Shown here one piece after another: positions 34,604-44,023 of a stretch of DNA of 64,000 nucleotides (positions within the stretch are counted from its first letter, which is position 1; every line of letters starts with the position of its first letter). The position numbers and the translations under genes were made by a program. Under the pieces are notes generated by a model. That model was given only the letters and a program-made list of their open reading frames with translations, ran no database searches and was not told where the DNA came from. This DNA comes from an uncultured Collinsella sp. (GTDB lineage: Bacteria; Actinomycetota; Coriobacteriia; Coriobacteriales; Coriobacteriaceae), in contig CAAFEY010000023.1 of NCBI GenBank assembly GCA_900761995.1, forward strand, positions 65,038-129,037. The letters are read 5' to 3'.

Positions 34604-35140
34604 GTGTCTCGTATCGGTAATAAGCCTGTCCAGATTCCCGCCGGAGTCGAAGTGGCAGTCAACGGCAACAACGTTGTCGTCAAGGGCCCCAAGGGCCAGC
34701 TCGAGCTCGATGTCTTTGAGAAGCTCGCTATCAACGTCGAGGACAACGTCCTCACCGTTTCCCGTCCCGACGACGAGCGTGAGACCCGTGCCCGCCACGG
34801 CCTCACCCGCGCCCTCATCCACAACATGGTTGTTGGCGTTTCCGAGGGCTTCGAGAAGAAGCTCGAGCTCGCCGGCGTCGGTTACCGCGTGCAGCAGAAG
34901 GGCAAGAACCTCGAGTTCTCCCTGGGCTTCTCGCACCCCGTGATCGTCGAGGCTCCCGAGGGCATCACCTTCGAGGTTCCCGACAACACCCACGTGAACG
35001 TCAAGGGTATCAACAAGCAGCAGGTCGGTCAGATCGCCGCTGAGATTCGCGGCCATCGTCCTCCCGAGCCTTACAAGGGCAAGGGTATCCACTACGTTGG
35101 CGAGCACATCCGCCGCAAGCTGGGTAAGGCCGCCAAGTAG
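34604..35140 (+). CDS. rplF: 50S ribosomal protein L6
   Basis: The 178-residue protein begins at GTG after AAAGGAG. It shows the [11 protein letters not shown] start, and the C-terminal [14 protein letters not shown] signature of L6, which binds near the stalk base and the sarcin-ricin loop. It lies between rpsH and rplR in the standard spc order. Confidence 0.97.
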   Translation: MSRIGNKPVQIPAGVEVAVNGNNVVVKGPKGQLELDVFEKLAINVEDNVLTVSRPDDERETRARHGLTRALIHNMVVGVSEGFEKKLELAGVGYRVQQKGKNLEFSLGFSHPVIVEAPEGITFEVPDNTHVNVKGINKQQVGQIAAEIRGHRPPEPYKGKGIHYVGEHIRRKLGKAAK

Positions 35141-35215
35141 TCGTAACCGACTCACTCGCATAAGACCAGCACCCCGTCAGGTGCTGGCAAGATCAACCTT
35201 TTTAGGAGTTTACGT

Positions 35216-35584
35216 ATGAACAAGCATAAGGCGAAGCTGGAAGGCCTCAAGCGTCGTCAGCGTCGTGTTCGCGGCAAGGTCTCGGGTACCTCCGAGCGTC
35301 CGCGTCTTCGCGTGACCCGTACTAACGCCAACATCTATGCCCAGATCATCGACGACAGCAAGGGCTCCAGCCTGACGCTCGTCTCTGCCTCGACCCTCGA
35401 GGCCGAGTTCAAGGGCACCCACACCTCGAACAAGGAGGCTGCGGAGAAGGTCGGTCAGCTCGTTGGCAAGCGTGCCATCGAGGCCGGCATCACCAAGGTC
35501 GCCTTCGATCGCGGTGGCCGTATCTACCATGGCCGCGTCAAGGCCCTCGCCGACGGTGCTCGTGCCGCCGGTCTCGAGTTCTAG
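35216..35584 (+). CDS. rplR: 50S ribosomal protein L18
   Basis: The 122-residue protein has the basic N-terminus ([19 protein letters not shown]) and the [18 protein letters not shown] end typical of L18, which binds 5S rRNA with L5. TTAGGAG precedes the ATG. It is 75 bases after rplF and 14 before rpsE. Confidence 0.97.
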   Translation: MNKHKAKLEGLKRRQRRVRGKVSGTSERPRLRVTRTNANIYAQIIDDSKGSSLTLVSASTLEAEFKGTHTSNKEAAEKVGQLVGKRAIEAGITKVAFDRGGRIYHGRVKALADGARAAGLEF

Positions 35585-35598
35585 GAGGTATGTAGCAC

Positions 35599-36123
35599 AT
35601 GGCTCGTAATCAGAAGCAGCAGCGCGAGGCCTCCGAGTTCGAGGAGCGCGTCGTTTACATCAACCGCGTGTCGAAGACCGTCAAGGGTGGTCGTCGCATG
35701 AGCCTCGTCGCTCTCGTCGTCGTTGGCGACGGCAAGGGCAACGTCGGCGTTGGCATGGGCAAGTCCGCTGAGGTGCCCCTGGCCATCTCCAAGGCGTCTC
35801 TCGATGCCAAGAAGAACATGTTCCACGTGCCGGTGACCGAGCAGGGCACCATCCCGCACGAGGTTCTCGGCCACTTTGGTGCCGGCCGCATCATCATCAA
35901 GCCCGCTGTCGAGGGTACCGGCGTTATCGCCGGCGGCGCTGTGCGTCCCCTCTTCGAGCTTGCTGGCATCAAGAACGTCCTGTCCAAGTCCCTCGGTACC
36001 GACAACGGCCTCAACATCATCAAGGCTGCCGTCGAGGGCCTCAAGGAGCTCTCCAGCCCTGAGGACGTCGCGGCTCGCCGTGGCCTGACGGTCTCCGAGA
36101 TGTTCGTCGGTAAGGAGAACTAA
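35599..36123 (+). CDS. rpsE: 30S ribosomal protein S5
   Basis: The 174-residue protein has the S5 double-stranded RNA-binding domain ([19 protein letters not shown]) and the C-terminal [21 protein letters not shown] segment. S5 lies near the decoding site and affects accuracy. The gene begins after TAGGAGG and is followed two bases later by rpmD. Confidence 0.97.
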   Translation: MARNQKQQREASEFEERVVYINRVSKTVKGGRRMSLVALVVVGDGKGNVGVGMGKSAEVPLAISKASLDAKKNMFHVPVTEQGTIPHEVLGHFGAGRIIIKPAVEGTGVIAGGAVRPLFELAGIKNVLSKSLGTDNGLNIIKAAVEGLKELSSPEDVAARRGLTVSEMFVGKEN

Positions 36124-36125
36124 GC

Positions 36126-36308
36126 ATGGCTGACACCATCAAGATCAAGCAGGTCCGCAGCACCAACGGTTGCAAGCAGGACCAGGTCCGTACTGTCCGT
36201 GCCCTCGGTCTCCACAGGATCCGCGAGGTTCGCGAGATTGCTGACAACGAGTCCGTCCGCGGCATGATCTTCAAGGTCAAGCACCTTGTCGAGATTGTAG
36301 AGGAGTAG
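36126..36308 (+). CDS. rpmD: 50S ribosomal protein L30
   Basis: The 60-residue protein has the compact L30 fold pattern: a first strand IKIKQVRSTNG, then VRTVRALGLHRIREVREIAD and a final strand MIFKVKHLVEIVE. It starts two bases after rpsE and ends three bases before rplO, so the three are translated together. Confidence 0.96.
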   Translation: MADTIKIKQVRSTNGCKQDQVRTVRALGLHRIREVREIADNESVRGMIFKVKHLVEIVEE

Positions 36309-36311
36309 CAA

Positions 36312-36761
36312 ATGCAGCTTCACGATCTTACTCCCGCGCCCGGTTCCACCAAGAACCGCAAGCGCGTCGGCCGTGGCAATTCTTCGGGTCACGGCACCAC
36401 TTCAGGCCGCGGTCAGAAGGGCCAGGGCTCTCGCTCTGGCGGCACCAAGGGTGCCGGCTTCGAGGGTGGCCAGACTCCGCTGGCTATGCGCCTGCCCAAG
36501 CTTCCGGGCTTCCGCAACCCCCGTCGTATCGAGTACACCGCTGTTAACGTTGAGCGTCTCGAGCGTAAGTTCGAGGACGGCGCTGTAATCGACGGTGCCG
36601 CTCTTAAGGCCGCTCGCATCACCAAGAGCGAGTTCGAGCCCGTCAAGGTGCTCGGCAATGGTGAGCTCACCAAGAAGTTCACGGTCAAGGTCGACAAGGT
36701 CAGCGCTTCTGCGCAGGCCAAGATCGAGGCCGCCGGCGGAAAGGTCGAGCTGCCGTGCTAA
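36312..36761 (+). CDS. rplO: 50S ribosomal protein L15
   Basis: The 149-residue protein has the glycine-rich N-terminal extension ([20 protein letters not shown]) that threads into 23S rRNA and a small C-terminal globular part. Its stop overlaps the secY start by seven bases, coupling the two genes. Confidence 0.97.
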   Translation: MQLHDLTPAPGSTKNRKRVGRGNSSGHGTTSGRGQKGQGSRSGGTKGAGFEGGQTPLAMRLPKLPGFRNPRRIEYTAVNVERLERKFEDGAVIDGAALKAARITKSEFEPVKVLGNGELTKKFTVKVDKVSASAQAKIEAAGGKVELPC

Positions 36762-38041
36762 ATGGTCTTAAGAATGCTTTCCGCATCAAAGAATTGCGCG
36801 AAAAGATTCTTTTTACCATAGCTATGCTCGTCGTGTACCGCATTGGTGCGCACGTTCCTGTGCCCGGCATTCCCTTCCAGGGGATGCTGGGCCTTTTCTC
36901 GACCGATAACAATTCGGTCGCCGCAGGTGCTATGGCCCTCCTGAATCTTTTCTCTGGCGGCGCGTTGAGCTATGTGTCGGTGTTTTCGCTGGGCATCATG
37001 CCTTACATCACCAGCTCGATCATCCTCCAGATGCTCCAGGCCGTTGTGCCTTCCCTGCATGAGCTTGCCCGCGAGGGCGAGGTCGGTCAGACCAAGATTA
37101 CGCAGTATTCGCGTTACCTCACCCTGGCTCTGGCAATCCTCAACTCCGTGGGTTACCTCTTCCTCTTTAAGAGCTTCGGCATCAGCTTCAATGGCGCCGG
37201 CGCTCCCGAGATCATCTTCGACCTCATGATCGTCGGCACGCTCACCGCGGGCGCCATGCTGATTATGTGGATTGGTGAGCTCATCACCCAGCGCGGTATC
37301 GGCAATGGCATGTCGCTGATCATCTTTGCGAACATCATGGCCGGTCTGCCGCAGGCGATCTTCTCCAGCACCGAGGGCAATGCCGGTGGCATCATCACCA
37401 TGGTGATCATCTGCGCCATCATCCTGCTGGTTATTCCGCTGATTGTTTTCCTTGAGCGCGGCCAGCGCCGCATTCCGGTCTCCTACGCCAAGCGCGTCGT
37501 GGGCCGTCGCATGATGGGTGGACAGACCACCTACCTGCCCATCAAGGTCAACACCGCGGGCGTCGTGCCGATCATCTTCGCTTCGGCGCTGCTGTACTTC
37601 CCGGCTCAGATTGCCGTGTTCTTCCCCGGCATCGGCTGGATTCAGGCAGTTGCCTCTGCGCTTTCGACCGGTTGGCTCAACTGGGTGCTTAACGTTGTCC
37701 TCATCGTGTTCTTCGCGTACTTCTACACCTCCATGGTGTTCAACCCCGATGATACGGCCGACAACCTTAAGAAGCAGGGCGGCTTTATTCCGGGCGTGCG
37801 TCCGGGTAGGGCTACCGCGGCCTACATCAAGAACGCGCTCAACAAGATTACGCTTCCCAGCGCTGTCTTTTTGGCGCTCATCGCCATCGTGCCTTCGATC
37901 ATCTTCTCCTTCACGGGTAACCATCTGATCCAGGCATTTGGCGGCACGTCCATCCTCATCATGGTCGGCGTCGTGCTCGACACGGTCGATAAGCTCGAAG
38001 GCCAGATCAAGATGTATGATTACGATGGATTCTTTAAATAG
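36755..38041 (+). CDS. secY: Protein translocase channel SecY
   Basis: The 428-residue protein starts at the GTG at 36755, inside the end of rplO. It has the ten membrane segments of SecY, with the plug region near [20 protein letters not shown] and the cytoplasmic loop [13 protein letters not shown]. The last part includes MYDYDGF. SecY forms the channel through which SecA or the ribosome passes proteins into or across the membrane. It is followed by adk with a strong GAGGAGG site. Confidence 0.97.
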   Translation: MLNGLKNAFRIKELREKILFTIAMLVVYRIGAHVPVPGIPFQGMLGLFSTDNNSVAAGAMALLNLFSGGALSYVSVFSLGIMPYITSSIILQMLQAVVPSLHELAREGEVGQTKITQYSRYLTLALAILNSVGYLFLFKSFGISFNGAGAPEIIFDLMIVGTLTAGAMLIMWIGELITQRGIGNGMSLIIFANIMAGLPQAIFSSTEGNAGGIITMVIICAIILLVIPLIVFLERGQRRIPVSYAKRVVGRRMMGGQTTYLPIKVNTAGVVPIIFASALLYFPAQIAVFFPGIGWIQAVASALSTGWLNWVLNVVLIVFFAYFYTSMVFNPDDTADNLKKQGGFIPGVRPGRATAAYIKNALNKITLPSAVFLALIAIVPSIIFSFTGNHLIQAFGGTSILIMVGVVLDTVDKLEGQIKMYDYDGFFK

Positions 38042-38059
38042 GCTAGAGGAGGATTGCTC

Positions 38060-38686
38060 ATGAACCTCGTATTGCTCGGAGCTCCGGGTGCCGGTAAGGG
38101 CACCGTCGCACAGGAGCTCGTCGCCGAGTTTGGCGTCGCTCACATTTCCACGGGCGACCTGCTGCGTGCTGCCGTCAAGGGTGGCACCGAGCTTGGTATT
38201 CAGGCTAAGAAGTACATGGACGCTGGCGAGCTCGTTCCCGACCAGCTCGTGATCGACCTTGTCAAGGAGCGCCTTGCCGCCGATGACGCCCAACAGGGCT
38301 TCATCCTCGACGGCTTCCCGCGCAACACCGCCCAGGCTGTGACGCTCGATTCCGAGCTCTCCGCCATGGGTCGTGAGATTGATTGCGCCCTTCTGGTCGA
38401 TGTGGCCCCCGAGGTCATCATCGATCGTCTGTCTTCGCGTCGCACCTGCCGCGCCTGCGGTTACACCGGCACCGCCGCCGATGTCACCTGCCCCAAGTGC
38501 GGTGGCGAGATGTACCAGCGCGACGACGACAAGCCCGAGACCATCAAGAACCGTCTCGACGTCTACGAGAAGTCCACGAGCCCGCTCGTCGACTACTATC
38601 GTGGCCAGGGTCTGCTCAAGTCGGTCAACGGTGACCAGGCTCGCGAGACCGTGTACGGGGATGTCAAAGAGGCTCTCGGTCTATGA
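38060..38686 (+). CDS. adk: Adenylate kinase, zinc-containing LID
   Basis: The 208-residue protein has the P-loop GAPGAGKGT (residues 7-15), FPRNTAQA in the NMP-binding region, and a zinc LID with CRACG and CPKCG pairs. It interconverts ATP plus AMP with two ADP. ATG 38060 is preferred to a TTG two codons upstream. It overlaps map by four bases (ATGA). Confidence 0.96.
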   Translation: MNLVLLGAPGAGKGTVAQELVAEFGVAHISTGDLLRAAVKGGTELGIQAKKYMDAGELVPDQLVIDLVKERLAADDAQQGFILDGFPRNTAQAVTLDSELSAMGREIDCALLVDVAPEVIIDRLSSRRTCRACGYTGTAADVTCPKCGGEMYQRDDDKPETIKNRLDVYEKSTSPLVDYYRGQGLLKSVNGDQARETVYGDVKEALGL

Positions 38687-39471
38687 TCAAGATTAAGTCT
38701 GCAGCGCAAATCGAGCAGATGAAGAAGGCAGGAGCGCTATCTAAGATGGCGCTCCGCCACGTTGGAGCCATGGTGCGCCCCGGCGTTTCGACTTTTGAGC
38801 TCGATCAGCTCGCGGAGCAGATTATCCGCATGCATGGCGGCACCCCGGCCTTTAAGGGTTACGGCGGGTTCCCGGGGACCATTTGCGCATCGATCAACGA
38901 TGCCGTGGTCCACGGTATTCCCAACCCCGACATGATCCTGCGCGATGGCGATATCATCTCCATCGATACCGGAGCTGTCGTTGACGGTTGGGTCGGCGAT
39001 AACGCTTGGACGTTTTTCGTCGGTACCCCCACGCCCGAGGCCAAGGCTTTGTGCGAGGTCACGCGCGATTGCCTTAAGGCTGCCATCGAGCAGGCTGTTC
39101 CCGGTAACCATATCGGGGACGTCGGTTATGCCGTTCAGTCCCTCGCCGAGTCTCACGGTTACGGCGTGCTTCGCGACTATGTGGGCCATGGCATTGGCCG
39201 TGTGATGCACGAGGACCCCAACGTTCCTAACTATGGAAAGAAGGGGAGGGGCGTTCGCCTCCAGGCCGGCATGGTCATTGCCATCGAGCCGATGGTTACG
39301 ATGGGTTCCAATCATGTGAGCACGGGCTCCGATGGTTGGATTGTTACGACCAACGACCACCTGCCCGCCGCGCACTACGAGAACACCGTCGCCATTACCA
39401 ATGACGGTCCGGTGATTCTCACCACCGACGCGCAAGGTGCTTGGTGTTCGCTCCAAGGCGGAGAAATGTAA
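38683..39471 (+). CDS. map: Methionine aminopeptidase, type I
   Basis: The 262-residue protein has the metal ligands of the family: SIDTGAVVDGWVGDNAWTF (two aspartates), YVGHGIGRVMHEDPNVPN (histidine), and IEPMVTMG with a final glutamate near the end. There is no N-terminal zinc-finger extension. It removes the initiator methionine from new proteins. Its start overlaps adk. A promoter for infA begins about 36 bases after its stop. Confidence 0.96.
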   Translation: MIKIKSAAQIEQMKKAGALSKMALRHVGAMVRPGVSTFELDQLAEQIIRMHGGTPAFKGYGGFPGTICASINDAVVHGIPNPDMILRDGDIISIDTGAVVDGWVGDNAWTFFVGTPTPEAKALCEVTRDCLKAAIEQAVPGNHIGDVGYAVQSLAESHGYGVLRDYVGHGIGRVMHEDPNVPNYGKKGRGVRLQAGMVIAIEPMVTMGSNHVSTGSDGWIVTTNDHLPAAHYENTVAITNDGPVILTTDAQGAWCSLQGGEM

Positions 39472-39507
39472 CAAGTTCCACTTAGATGTGGAGCCATTAC
39501 GAAGATA

Positions 39508-39536
39508 TTACGATACGTGCATGCGTATTGTAGAAT
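39508..39536 (+). promoter_or_regulatory. Promoter for the infA-rpoA group
   Basis: TTACGA (39508-39513) and TAGAAT (39531-39536) are separated by exactly 17 bases. The site lies between map and infA and would give the infA-rpmJ-rpsM-rpsK-rpsD-rpoA-rplQ run its own start. Confidence 0.6.
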
Positions 39537-39575
39537 ACTCAATCGCTGTCGTTTTCTAGAGAAAGATGATTGCTT

Positions 39576-39794
39576 GTGAAGAAGGAAGACGCAATTGAGC
39601 TCGAGGGTACGGTAAAGGAACCGTTGCCCAATGCCATGTTTAAGGTTGAGCTCGAGAACGGTCATTCGGTTCTGTGCAACATTTCTGGCAAGATCCGAAT
39701 GAATTACATCCGTATTCTCCCCGGTGACAGGGTTGTCGTGGAGCTTTCCCCGTACGACCTGACCCGCGGCCGCATCACCTATCGCTACAAATAG
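39576..39794 (+). CDS. infA: Translation initiation factor IF-1
   Basis: The 72-residue product starts at GTG 39576 ([15 protein letters not shown]); a TTG two codons upstream is possible but too close to the ribosome site. It is a single OB-fold with the conserved [20 protein letters not shown] block. IF-1 occupies the ribosomal A site during initiation. About 150 bases without a gene follow before rpmJ, possibly a leader. Confidence 0.95.
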   Translation: MKKEDAIELEGTVKEPLPNAMFKVELENGHSVLCNISGKIRMNYIRILPGDRVVVELSPYDLTRGRITYRYK

Positions 39795-39944
39795 CGGCAC
39801 GCATACACGCACTCCATTTCCGGCTGCAGGCTTAGCTCAACCTACGGTCGGATTGTGTGTGAAGACCAGCCATAGTTTTAAACGCCTGCGGCTGGGCGAG
39901 TAGATAGTAGGGAAGTAGTTTGAGCGCTACCGAAAGGAAGAACG

Positions 39945-40058
39945 ATGAAGGTACGTCCTTCGGTCAAGAAGATGTGCGATAAGTGCAAAATCATTAGGCG
40001 CCATGGCAAGGTCCTCGTCATTTGCGAGAACCCCCGTCATAAGCAGCGTCAGGGTTAA
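39945..40058 (+). CDS. rpmJ: 50S ribosomal protein L36
   Basis: The 37-codon gene encodes [20 protein letters not shown] and ends KQRQG. The pattern C-x2-C-x12-C-x4-H forms the L36 zinc site, so this is the zinc-containing form. AAAGGAAG precedes the ATG. It is 14 bases before rpsM. Confidence 0.95.
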   Translation: MKVRPSVKKMCDKCKIIRRHGKVLVICENPRHKQRQG

Positions 40059-40072
40059 GAGAGGAGACTACG

Positions 40073-40447
40073 TTGGCCCGTATTAATGGTGTCGACCTCC
40101 CGCGTGAGAAGCGCGTTGAGATCGGTCTGACCTACATTTACGGCATCGGCCGCACCACTGCGACGAAGATCTGCGTCGAGTGCAACGTTAACGTGGATAC
40201 GCGCGTTAAGGACCTCACCGAGGATGAGGTTAACGCCATCCGCGATTATATCGATAAGAACCAGATCATGGTTGAGGGCGACCTCCGCCGTGAGCGCAAC
40301 CAGAACGTCAAGCGCCTTATGGACATCGGCTGCAACCGCGGCCTTCGTCACCGCAAGGGCCTCCCGGTCCGCGGCCAGCGCACCCACACTAACGCTCGTA
40401 CCCGCAAGGGCCCGAAGCGTCAGATCGGTGCTAAGAAGAAGAAATAA
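40073..40447 (+). CDS. rpsM: 30S ribosomal protein S13
   Basis: The 124-residue protein starts at a TTG after AGAGGAG. It has the helix-two-turn-helix [15 protein letters not shown] region and the basic tail [20 protein letters not shown] that reaches the decoding centre. TTG is the only start that gives the standard ARINGVDLP beginning. Confidence 0.95.
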   Translation: MARINGVDLPREKRVEIGLTYIYGIGRTTATKICVECNVNVDTRVKDLTEDEVNAIRDYIDKNQIMVEGDLRRERNQNVKRLMDIGCNRGLRHRKGLPVRGQRTHTNARTRKGPKRQIGAKKKK

Positions 40448-40461
40448 GGAGCGCTAGATAG

Positions 40462-40866
40462 ATGGCTACTGCTAAGAAGAACGTTCGCGCTGCCCGTCTG
40501 AAGCGCGCGGACCGTAAGAACATTTCCGTGGGCCAGGCTCACATTCGTTCTACGTTCAACAACACGATCGTTTCGATCACCGATCCCCAGGGCAACGTCA
40601 TTTCCTGGAAGTCGGCTGGCCAGGTGGGCTTCAAGGGCTCCCGTAAGTCCACGCCGTTCGCTGCCCAGATGGCTGCCGAGGCTGCTGCCAAGCAGGCCAT
40701 GGAGCACGGTATGAAGAAGGTTTCCGTCTTCGTCAAGGGCCCCGGCTCCGGTCGTGAGACCGCCATCCGCTCCCTCCAGGCTGCTGGCCTCGAGGTCTCG
40801 AGCATCCAGGACAAGACCCCCATTCCGCACAACGGCTGCCGCCCCAAGAAGCGTCGCCGCGTGTAA
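40462..40866 (+). CDS. rpsK: 30S ribosomal protein S11
   Basis: The 134-residue protein has the S11 signature [20 protein letters not shown] and the C-terminal [15 protein letters not shown]. It lines the platform of the small subunit near the mRNA exit. It lies between rpsM and rpsD in the standard alpha-operon order. Confidence 0.97.
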   Translation: MATAKKNVRAARLKRADRKNISVGQAHIRSTFNNTIVSITDPQGNVISWKSAGQVGFKGSRKSTPFAAQMAAEAAAKQAMEHGMKKVSVFVKGPGSGRETAIRSLQAAGLEVSSIQDKTPIPHNGCRPKKRRRV

Positions 40867-40885
40867 CTGAAAGGATCGTATCAAT

Positions 40886-41482
40886 ATGGCAATCGACAGG
40901 ACTCCTGTTCTTAAGCGCTGCCGTCAGCTCGGGATCGATCCCGCTGAGCTCGGTTACAGCAGCAAGAAGGAATCTATCCGTCAGCCCAAGCGCCGTCGCA
41001 AGGAATCTGAGTACGGCATGCAGCTGCGCGAGAAGCAGAAGGTCAAGTTCATCTATGGCGTTCTGGAGAAGCAGTTCCACGGCTACTTCAACAAGGCCCG
41101 TAAGATGAACGGCGTCACCGGTGAGAACCTCATGATCATCCTTGAGTCTCGCCTCGACAACGTCGTCTTCCGTCTTGGCTTCGCCCGCACCCGCAAAGAG
41201 GCTCGTCAGTCCGTCCGTCACGGTCACTTCACCGTGAACGGCAAGCGCGTGGACATCCCGTCCTACCGCGTCAAGGCCGGCGACGTCGTCGCTGTCGGCG
41301 AGAAGTTCCGTGACCTCCTCCCCATCAAGGAGGCCCTGATTTCCTCCGAGCGCTTTGAGGTCCCTGGCTGGCTCGAGGTCGATATCGAGAAGCTGTCTGG
41401 TAACGTGCTCGCTCTGCCGACGCGTGAGCAGATCAGCGGTGATATCAACGAGCAGCTCATCGTCGAGCTCTACTCTAAGTAG
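40886..41482 (+). CDS. rpsD: 30S ribosomal protein S4
   Basis: The 198-residue protein has the S4 RNA-binding domain (LESRLDNVVFRLGFARTRKE with ARQSVRHGHFTVNGKRVDIP). The N-terminal part lacks the cysteine zinc knuckle found in some homologues. S4 starts assembly of the small subunit and in many bacteria represses its own operon. AAAGGATCG precedes the ATG. Confidence 0.97.
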   Translation: MAIDRTPVLKRCRQLGIDPAELGYSSKKESIRQPKRRRKESEYGMQLREKQKVKFIYGVLEKQFHGYFNKARKMNGVTGENLMIILESRLDNVVFRLGFARTRKEARQSVRHGHFTVNGKRVDIPSYRVKAGDVVAVGEKFRDLLPIKEALISSERFEVPGWLEVDIEKLSGNVLALPTREQISGDINEQLIVELYSK

Positions 41483-41514
41483 TCCATCCGGGCTGCTGAG
41501 GCTGGAGGTAATAC

Positions 41515-42456
41515 ATGTCAGAATTCATTAGGCCTCAGGTTCAGGTCGAAGAGATCAACGAGACGTCTGCTCGTGTCTCCGTCGAGCCGCTCGAGCGTGG
41601 CTACGGCGATACGCTGGGTAACTCCCTTCGTCGCGTACTTCTGTCCTCGCTCGAGGGTGCCGCCGTCGAGGCTATTCAGATCGATGGTGCACAGCACGAG
41701 TTCATGACCATCCCTAACATGGTCGAGGATGTCACCGACATCGTCCTGAATGTCAAGGGTCTTGTCTTCAGGGCTCTCGGCACGACCGACGAGGCGACCG
41801 CCACCATTTCTGTTGACGGCCCCTGCGAGGTCACCGGTGCGGACTTCTTTATTCCGTCCGAGTTTGAGCTGGTCAACCCCGAGCAGCACATCGCTACGCT
41901 TACCGAGGGTGGCCATCTCACCATGAGCATGCGCATCGGCTATGGCCGCGGCTATGTCTCTGGCGAGGCTAACAAGCGCGACAACGATCCCATCGGTGTG
42001 ATCCACGTCGACTCGCTGTACTCGCCGGTGTCCCGTTGCGCCAAGCTCGTTGAGGCTTGCCGTGTCGGTCAGCACACCGACTACGACCGCCTTGTCCTCG
42101 AGATCGAGACCAACGGCTCCATCGCCCCGCGCGACGCCGTGGTCCAGGCTGCCAATATCATCAACCAGCATATGGCCGCCTTTATGAACCTTGCCGAGAC
42201 CCCCGAGGTCGAGGAGGAGGCTTCGATCTTCGCTCCCGAGGTCACCAACGACAACGCCGAGCTGGACAAGCAGATCGAGGATCTGGACCTTTCCGTCCGT
42301 TCCTACAACTGCCTTAAGCGCGCCAGCATTCACTCGGTCCGTCAGCTCGTTGAGTTCTCGGAGAACGATCTGCTTAACATCCGTAACTTCGGTGTTAAGT
42401 CGATCGAGGAAGTGAAGGACAAGCTTGAGTCCATGGGCCTGAGCCTGAAGGCTTAA
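41515..42456 (+). CDS. rpoA: RNA polymerase alpha subunit
   Basis: The 313-residue protein has the N-terminal dimerisation domain (PLERGYGDTLGNSLRRVLLS) and the C-terminal DNA- and activator-binding domain (LDLSVRSYNCLKRASIHSVR) after an acidic linker. The length is typical of Actinobacteria. It lies between rpsD and rplQ. TGGAGG precedes the ATG. Confidence 0.97.
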   Translation: MSEFIRPQVQVEEINETSARVSVEPLERGYGDTLGNSLRRVLLSSLEGAAVEAIQIDGAQHEFMTIPNMVEDVTDIVLNVKGLVFRALGTTDEATATISVDGPCEVTGADFFIPSEFELVNPEQHIATLTEGGHLTMSMRIGYGRGYVSGEANKRDNDPIGVIHVDSLYSPVSRCAKLVEACRVGQHTDYDRLVLEIETNGSIAPRDAVVQAANIINQHMAAFMNLAETPEVEEEASIFAPEVTNDNAELDKQIEDLDLSVRSYNCLKRASIHSVRQLVEFSENDLLNIRNFGVKSIEEVKDKLESMGLSLKA

Positions 42457-42486
42457 TGCTTCGCATATTTGAGGAGAAACTAGACC

Positions 42487-42954
42487 ATGCGTCACAACGT
42501 TAAGAAGGGCCTGAAGCTCGGCACCGATGCGAGCCACACCAAGGCCATGAAGAAGAGCCTGGCCAAGGCCCTCTTCGAGAACGACCGCATCAAGACCACC
42601 GAGACCCGCGCTAAGGCGCTGCGTTCGGTCGTCGATCCGATCATCACCTGGGCCAAGAAGGGCGACCTGCACTCTCGTCGTCTGGCCATCGCCAAGCTCG
42701 GCGATAAGCAGCTCGTTGCCGAGATCTTCGACAAGGCTGCCCAGGGCATGTGGCAGGACCGCAACGGCGGTTACACCCGCATCATGAAGCTCGGCAACCG
42801 TAAGGGCGACAACGCTCCTATCGTTATCATGGAGCTCGTCACCGAGCCTTGCACGCCTAAGGCCAAGAAGGCTGCTCCGGCCCCCAAGAAGGCCGCTGCT
42901 CCCAAGAAGGTCGAGGCCGTCGAGGAGGCTCCTGCTGAGGAGACCGCTGAGTAG
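42487..42954 (+). CDS. rplQ: 50S ribosomal protein L17
   Basis: The 155-residue protein has the L17 core (KKGLKLGTDASHTKAMKKSL to RIMKLGNRKGDNAPIVIMEL). A C-terminal tail of about 35 residues, rich in alanine, lysine, proline and then glutamate, extends beyond the core, as often seen in Actinobacteria. It closes the ribosomal group; a perfect terminator follows 27 bases later. Confidence 0.96.
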   Translation: MRHNVKKGLKLGTDASHTKAMKKSLAKALFENDRIKTTETRAKALRSVVDPIITWAKKGDLHSRRLAIAKLGDKQLVAEIFDKAAQGMWQDRNGGYTRIMKLGNRKGDNAPIVIMELVTEPCTPKAKKAAPAPKKAAAPKKVEAVEEAPAEETAE

Positions 42955-42980
42955 ACAATCCGTCTGCATAGGCTATATTC

Positions 42981-43011
42981 GAGGGGTACGTTCGCGTACC
43001 CCTCTTTTTTT
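42981..43011 (+). terminator. Terminator after rplQ
   Basis: GAGGGGTACG (42981-42990) and CGTACCCCTC (42995-43004) form a perfect 10-bp stem with a TTCG tetraloop, followed by seven T. It ends the ribosomal transcript. Confidence 0.95.
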
Positions 43012-43046
43012 GTCGCGATACCGTTGATTGTTTGTTGGGAGCGCCC

Positions 43047-43871
43047 ATGACCGCGCCGTCTGATTTCAATTCGATTCCTGAGCTCGATGCCACGCTTGTA
43101 TTCTGTGTTGCCTATGATGGCTCGTCCTATAGCGGATTTGCCGAGCAGCCGGGCCAGACGACCGTTGCGGGCGAGTTGCGCCGCGCTATCGAGACGCTAC
43201 TGCGCCGCCCGATCGATCTGACGTGTGCGGGTCGTACCGATGCCGGCGTGCATGCGGTGGCCCAGTACATTAGCGTGCCCGTAACGGACGCTGAGCTTGC
43301 TCTGACGCGCCGTAGGTGGCTGAGGGCTATGGATGCCCTCCTGCCCAAAGATATCGCCATAAACGAGGTCTACAAGGCCCGTAGGGGCTTTTCTGCCCGC
43401 TTTGACGCGCGGTCCCGTACGTATACGTACCGTATTGCCGATCGCGATGCGCGCCCCGTGCTCTCGCGCGGTGCGGTGTGGTGGCATCGCTATCCCCTCG
43501 ACGTCGATGCGATGGCGGCCGCCTGCCCTGCGCTTTTGGGCGAGCAGGACTTTAAGAGCTTTTGCAAGGTTGCCTCTGCTGTGGGCAAGCCCACGCACCG
43601 CTGCGTGATGCGTGCGGAGTTTGGCCACGAGGTCGCTTTTGGCGAGGATATCCTGACCTTCACTATCGAGGGCAATGCGTTTTTGCACTCGATGGTGCGT
43701 ACCATTGTAGGAACGCTCGTGGAGATTGGCATGCATCGTCGCGATCCCCAGTGGATGCGCGAGGTTATTGACGCCCGTGACCGAACCGCTGCGGGTCCCA
43801 CGGCGCCTGCCTGCGGCCTTACGTTTATGGGTGTGGATTACGGCCCCGACGAGCTTGTCGTTCTCGACTAG
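43047..43871 (+). CDS. truA: tRNA pseudouridine synthase A
   Basis: The 274-residue protein has the catalytic aspartate D65 in AGRTDAGVHA and the conserved DFKSFCK and NAFLHSMVRTIVGTLVEIG blocks. TruA makes pseudouridine at positions 38-40 of many tRNAs. ATG 43047 follows TTGGGAGC. It is separated from rplQ by a terminator, so it has its own promoter. Confidence 0.95.
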   Translation: MTAPSDFNSIPELDATLVFCVAYDGSSYSGFAEQPGQTTVAGELRRAIETLLRRPIDLTCAGRTDAGVHAVAQYISVPVTDAELALTRRRWLRAMDALLPKDIAINEVYKARRGFSARFDARSRTYTYRIADRDARPVLSRGAVWWHRYPLDVDAMAAACPALLGEQDFKSFCKVASAVGKPTHRCVMRAEFGHEVAFGEDILTFTIEGNAFLHSMVRTIVGTLVEIGMHRRDPQWMREVIDARDRTAAGPTAPACGLTFMGVDYGPDELVVLD

Positions 43872-44023
43872 GGGAGTGCTCGGCGCGTCTGTGCCTTGCA
43901 CATACTATGTGTGAGCTGCGCGTGTGCAACATCTGTTCTTGGCGTGCAACATGTTAGGCGGCTCGTTGCTTTTATAGCTCGGGTGTACCATGAACGACAG
44001 TTTGATTTGGTGCTATCGAGAGG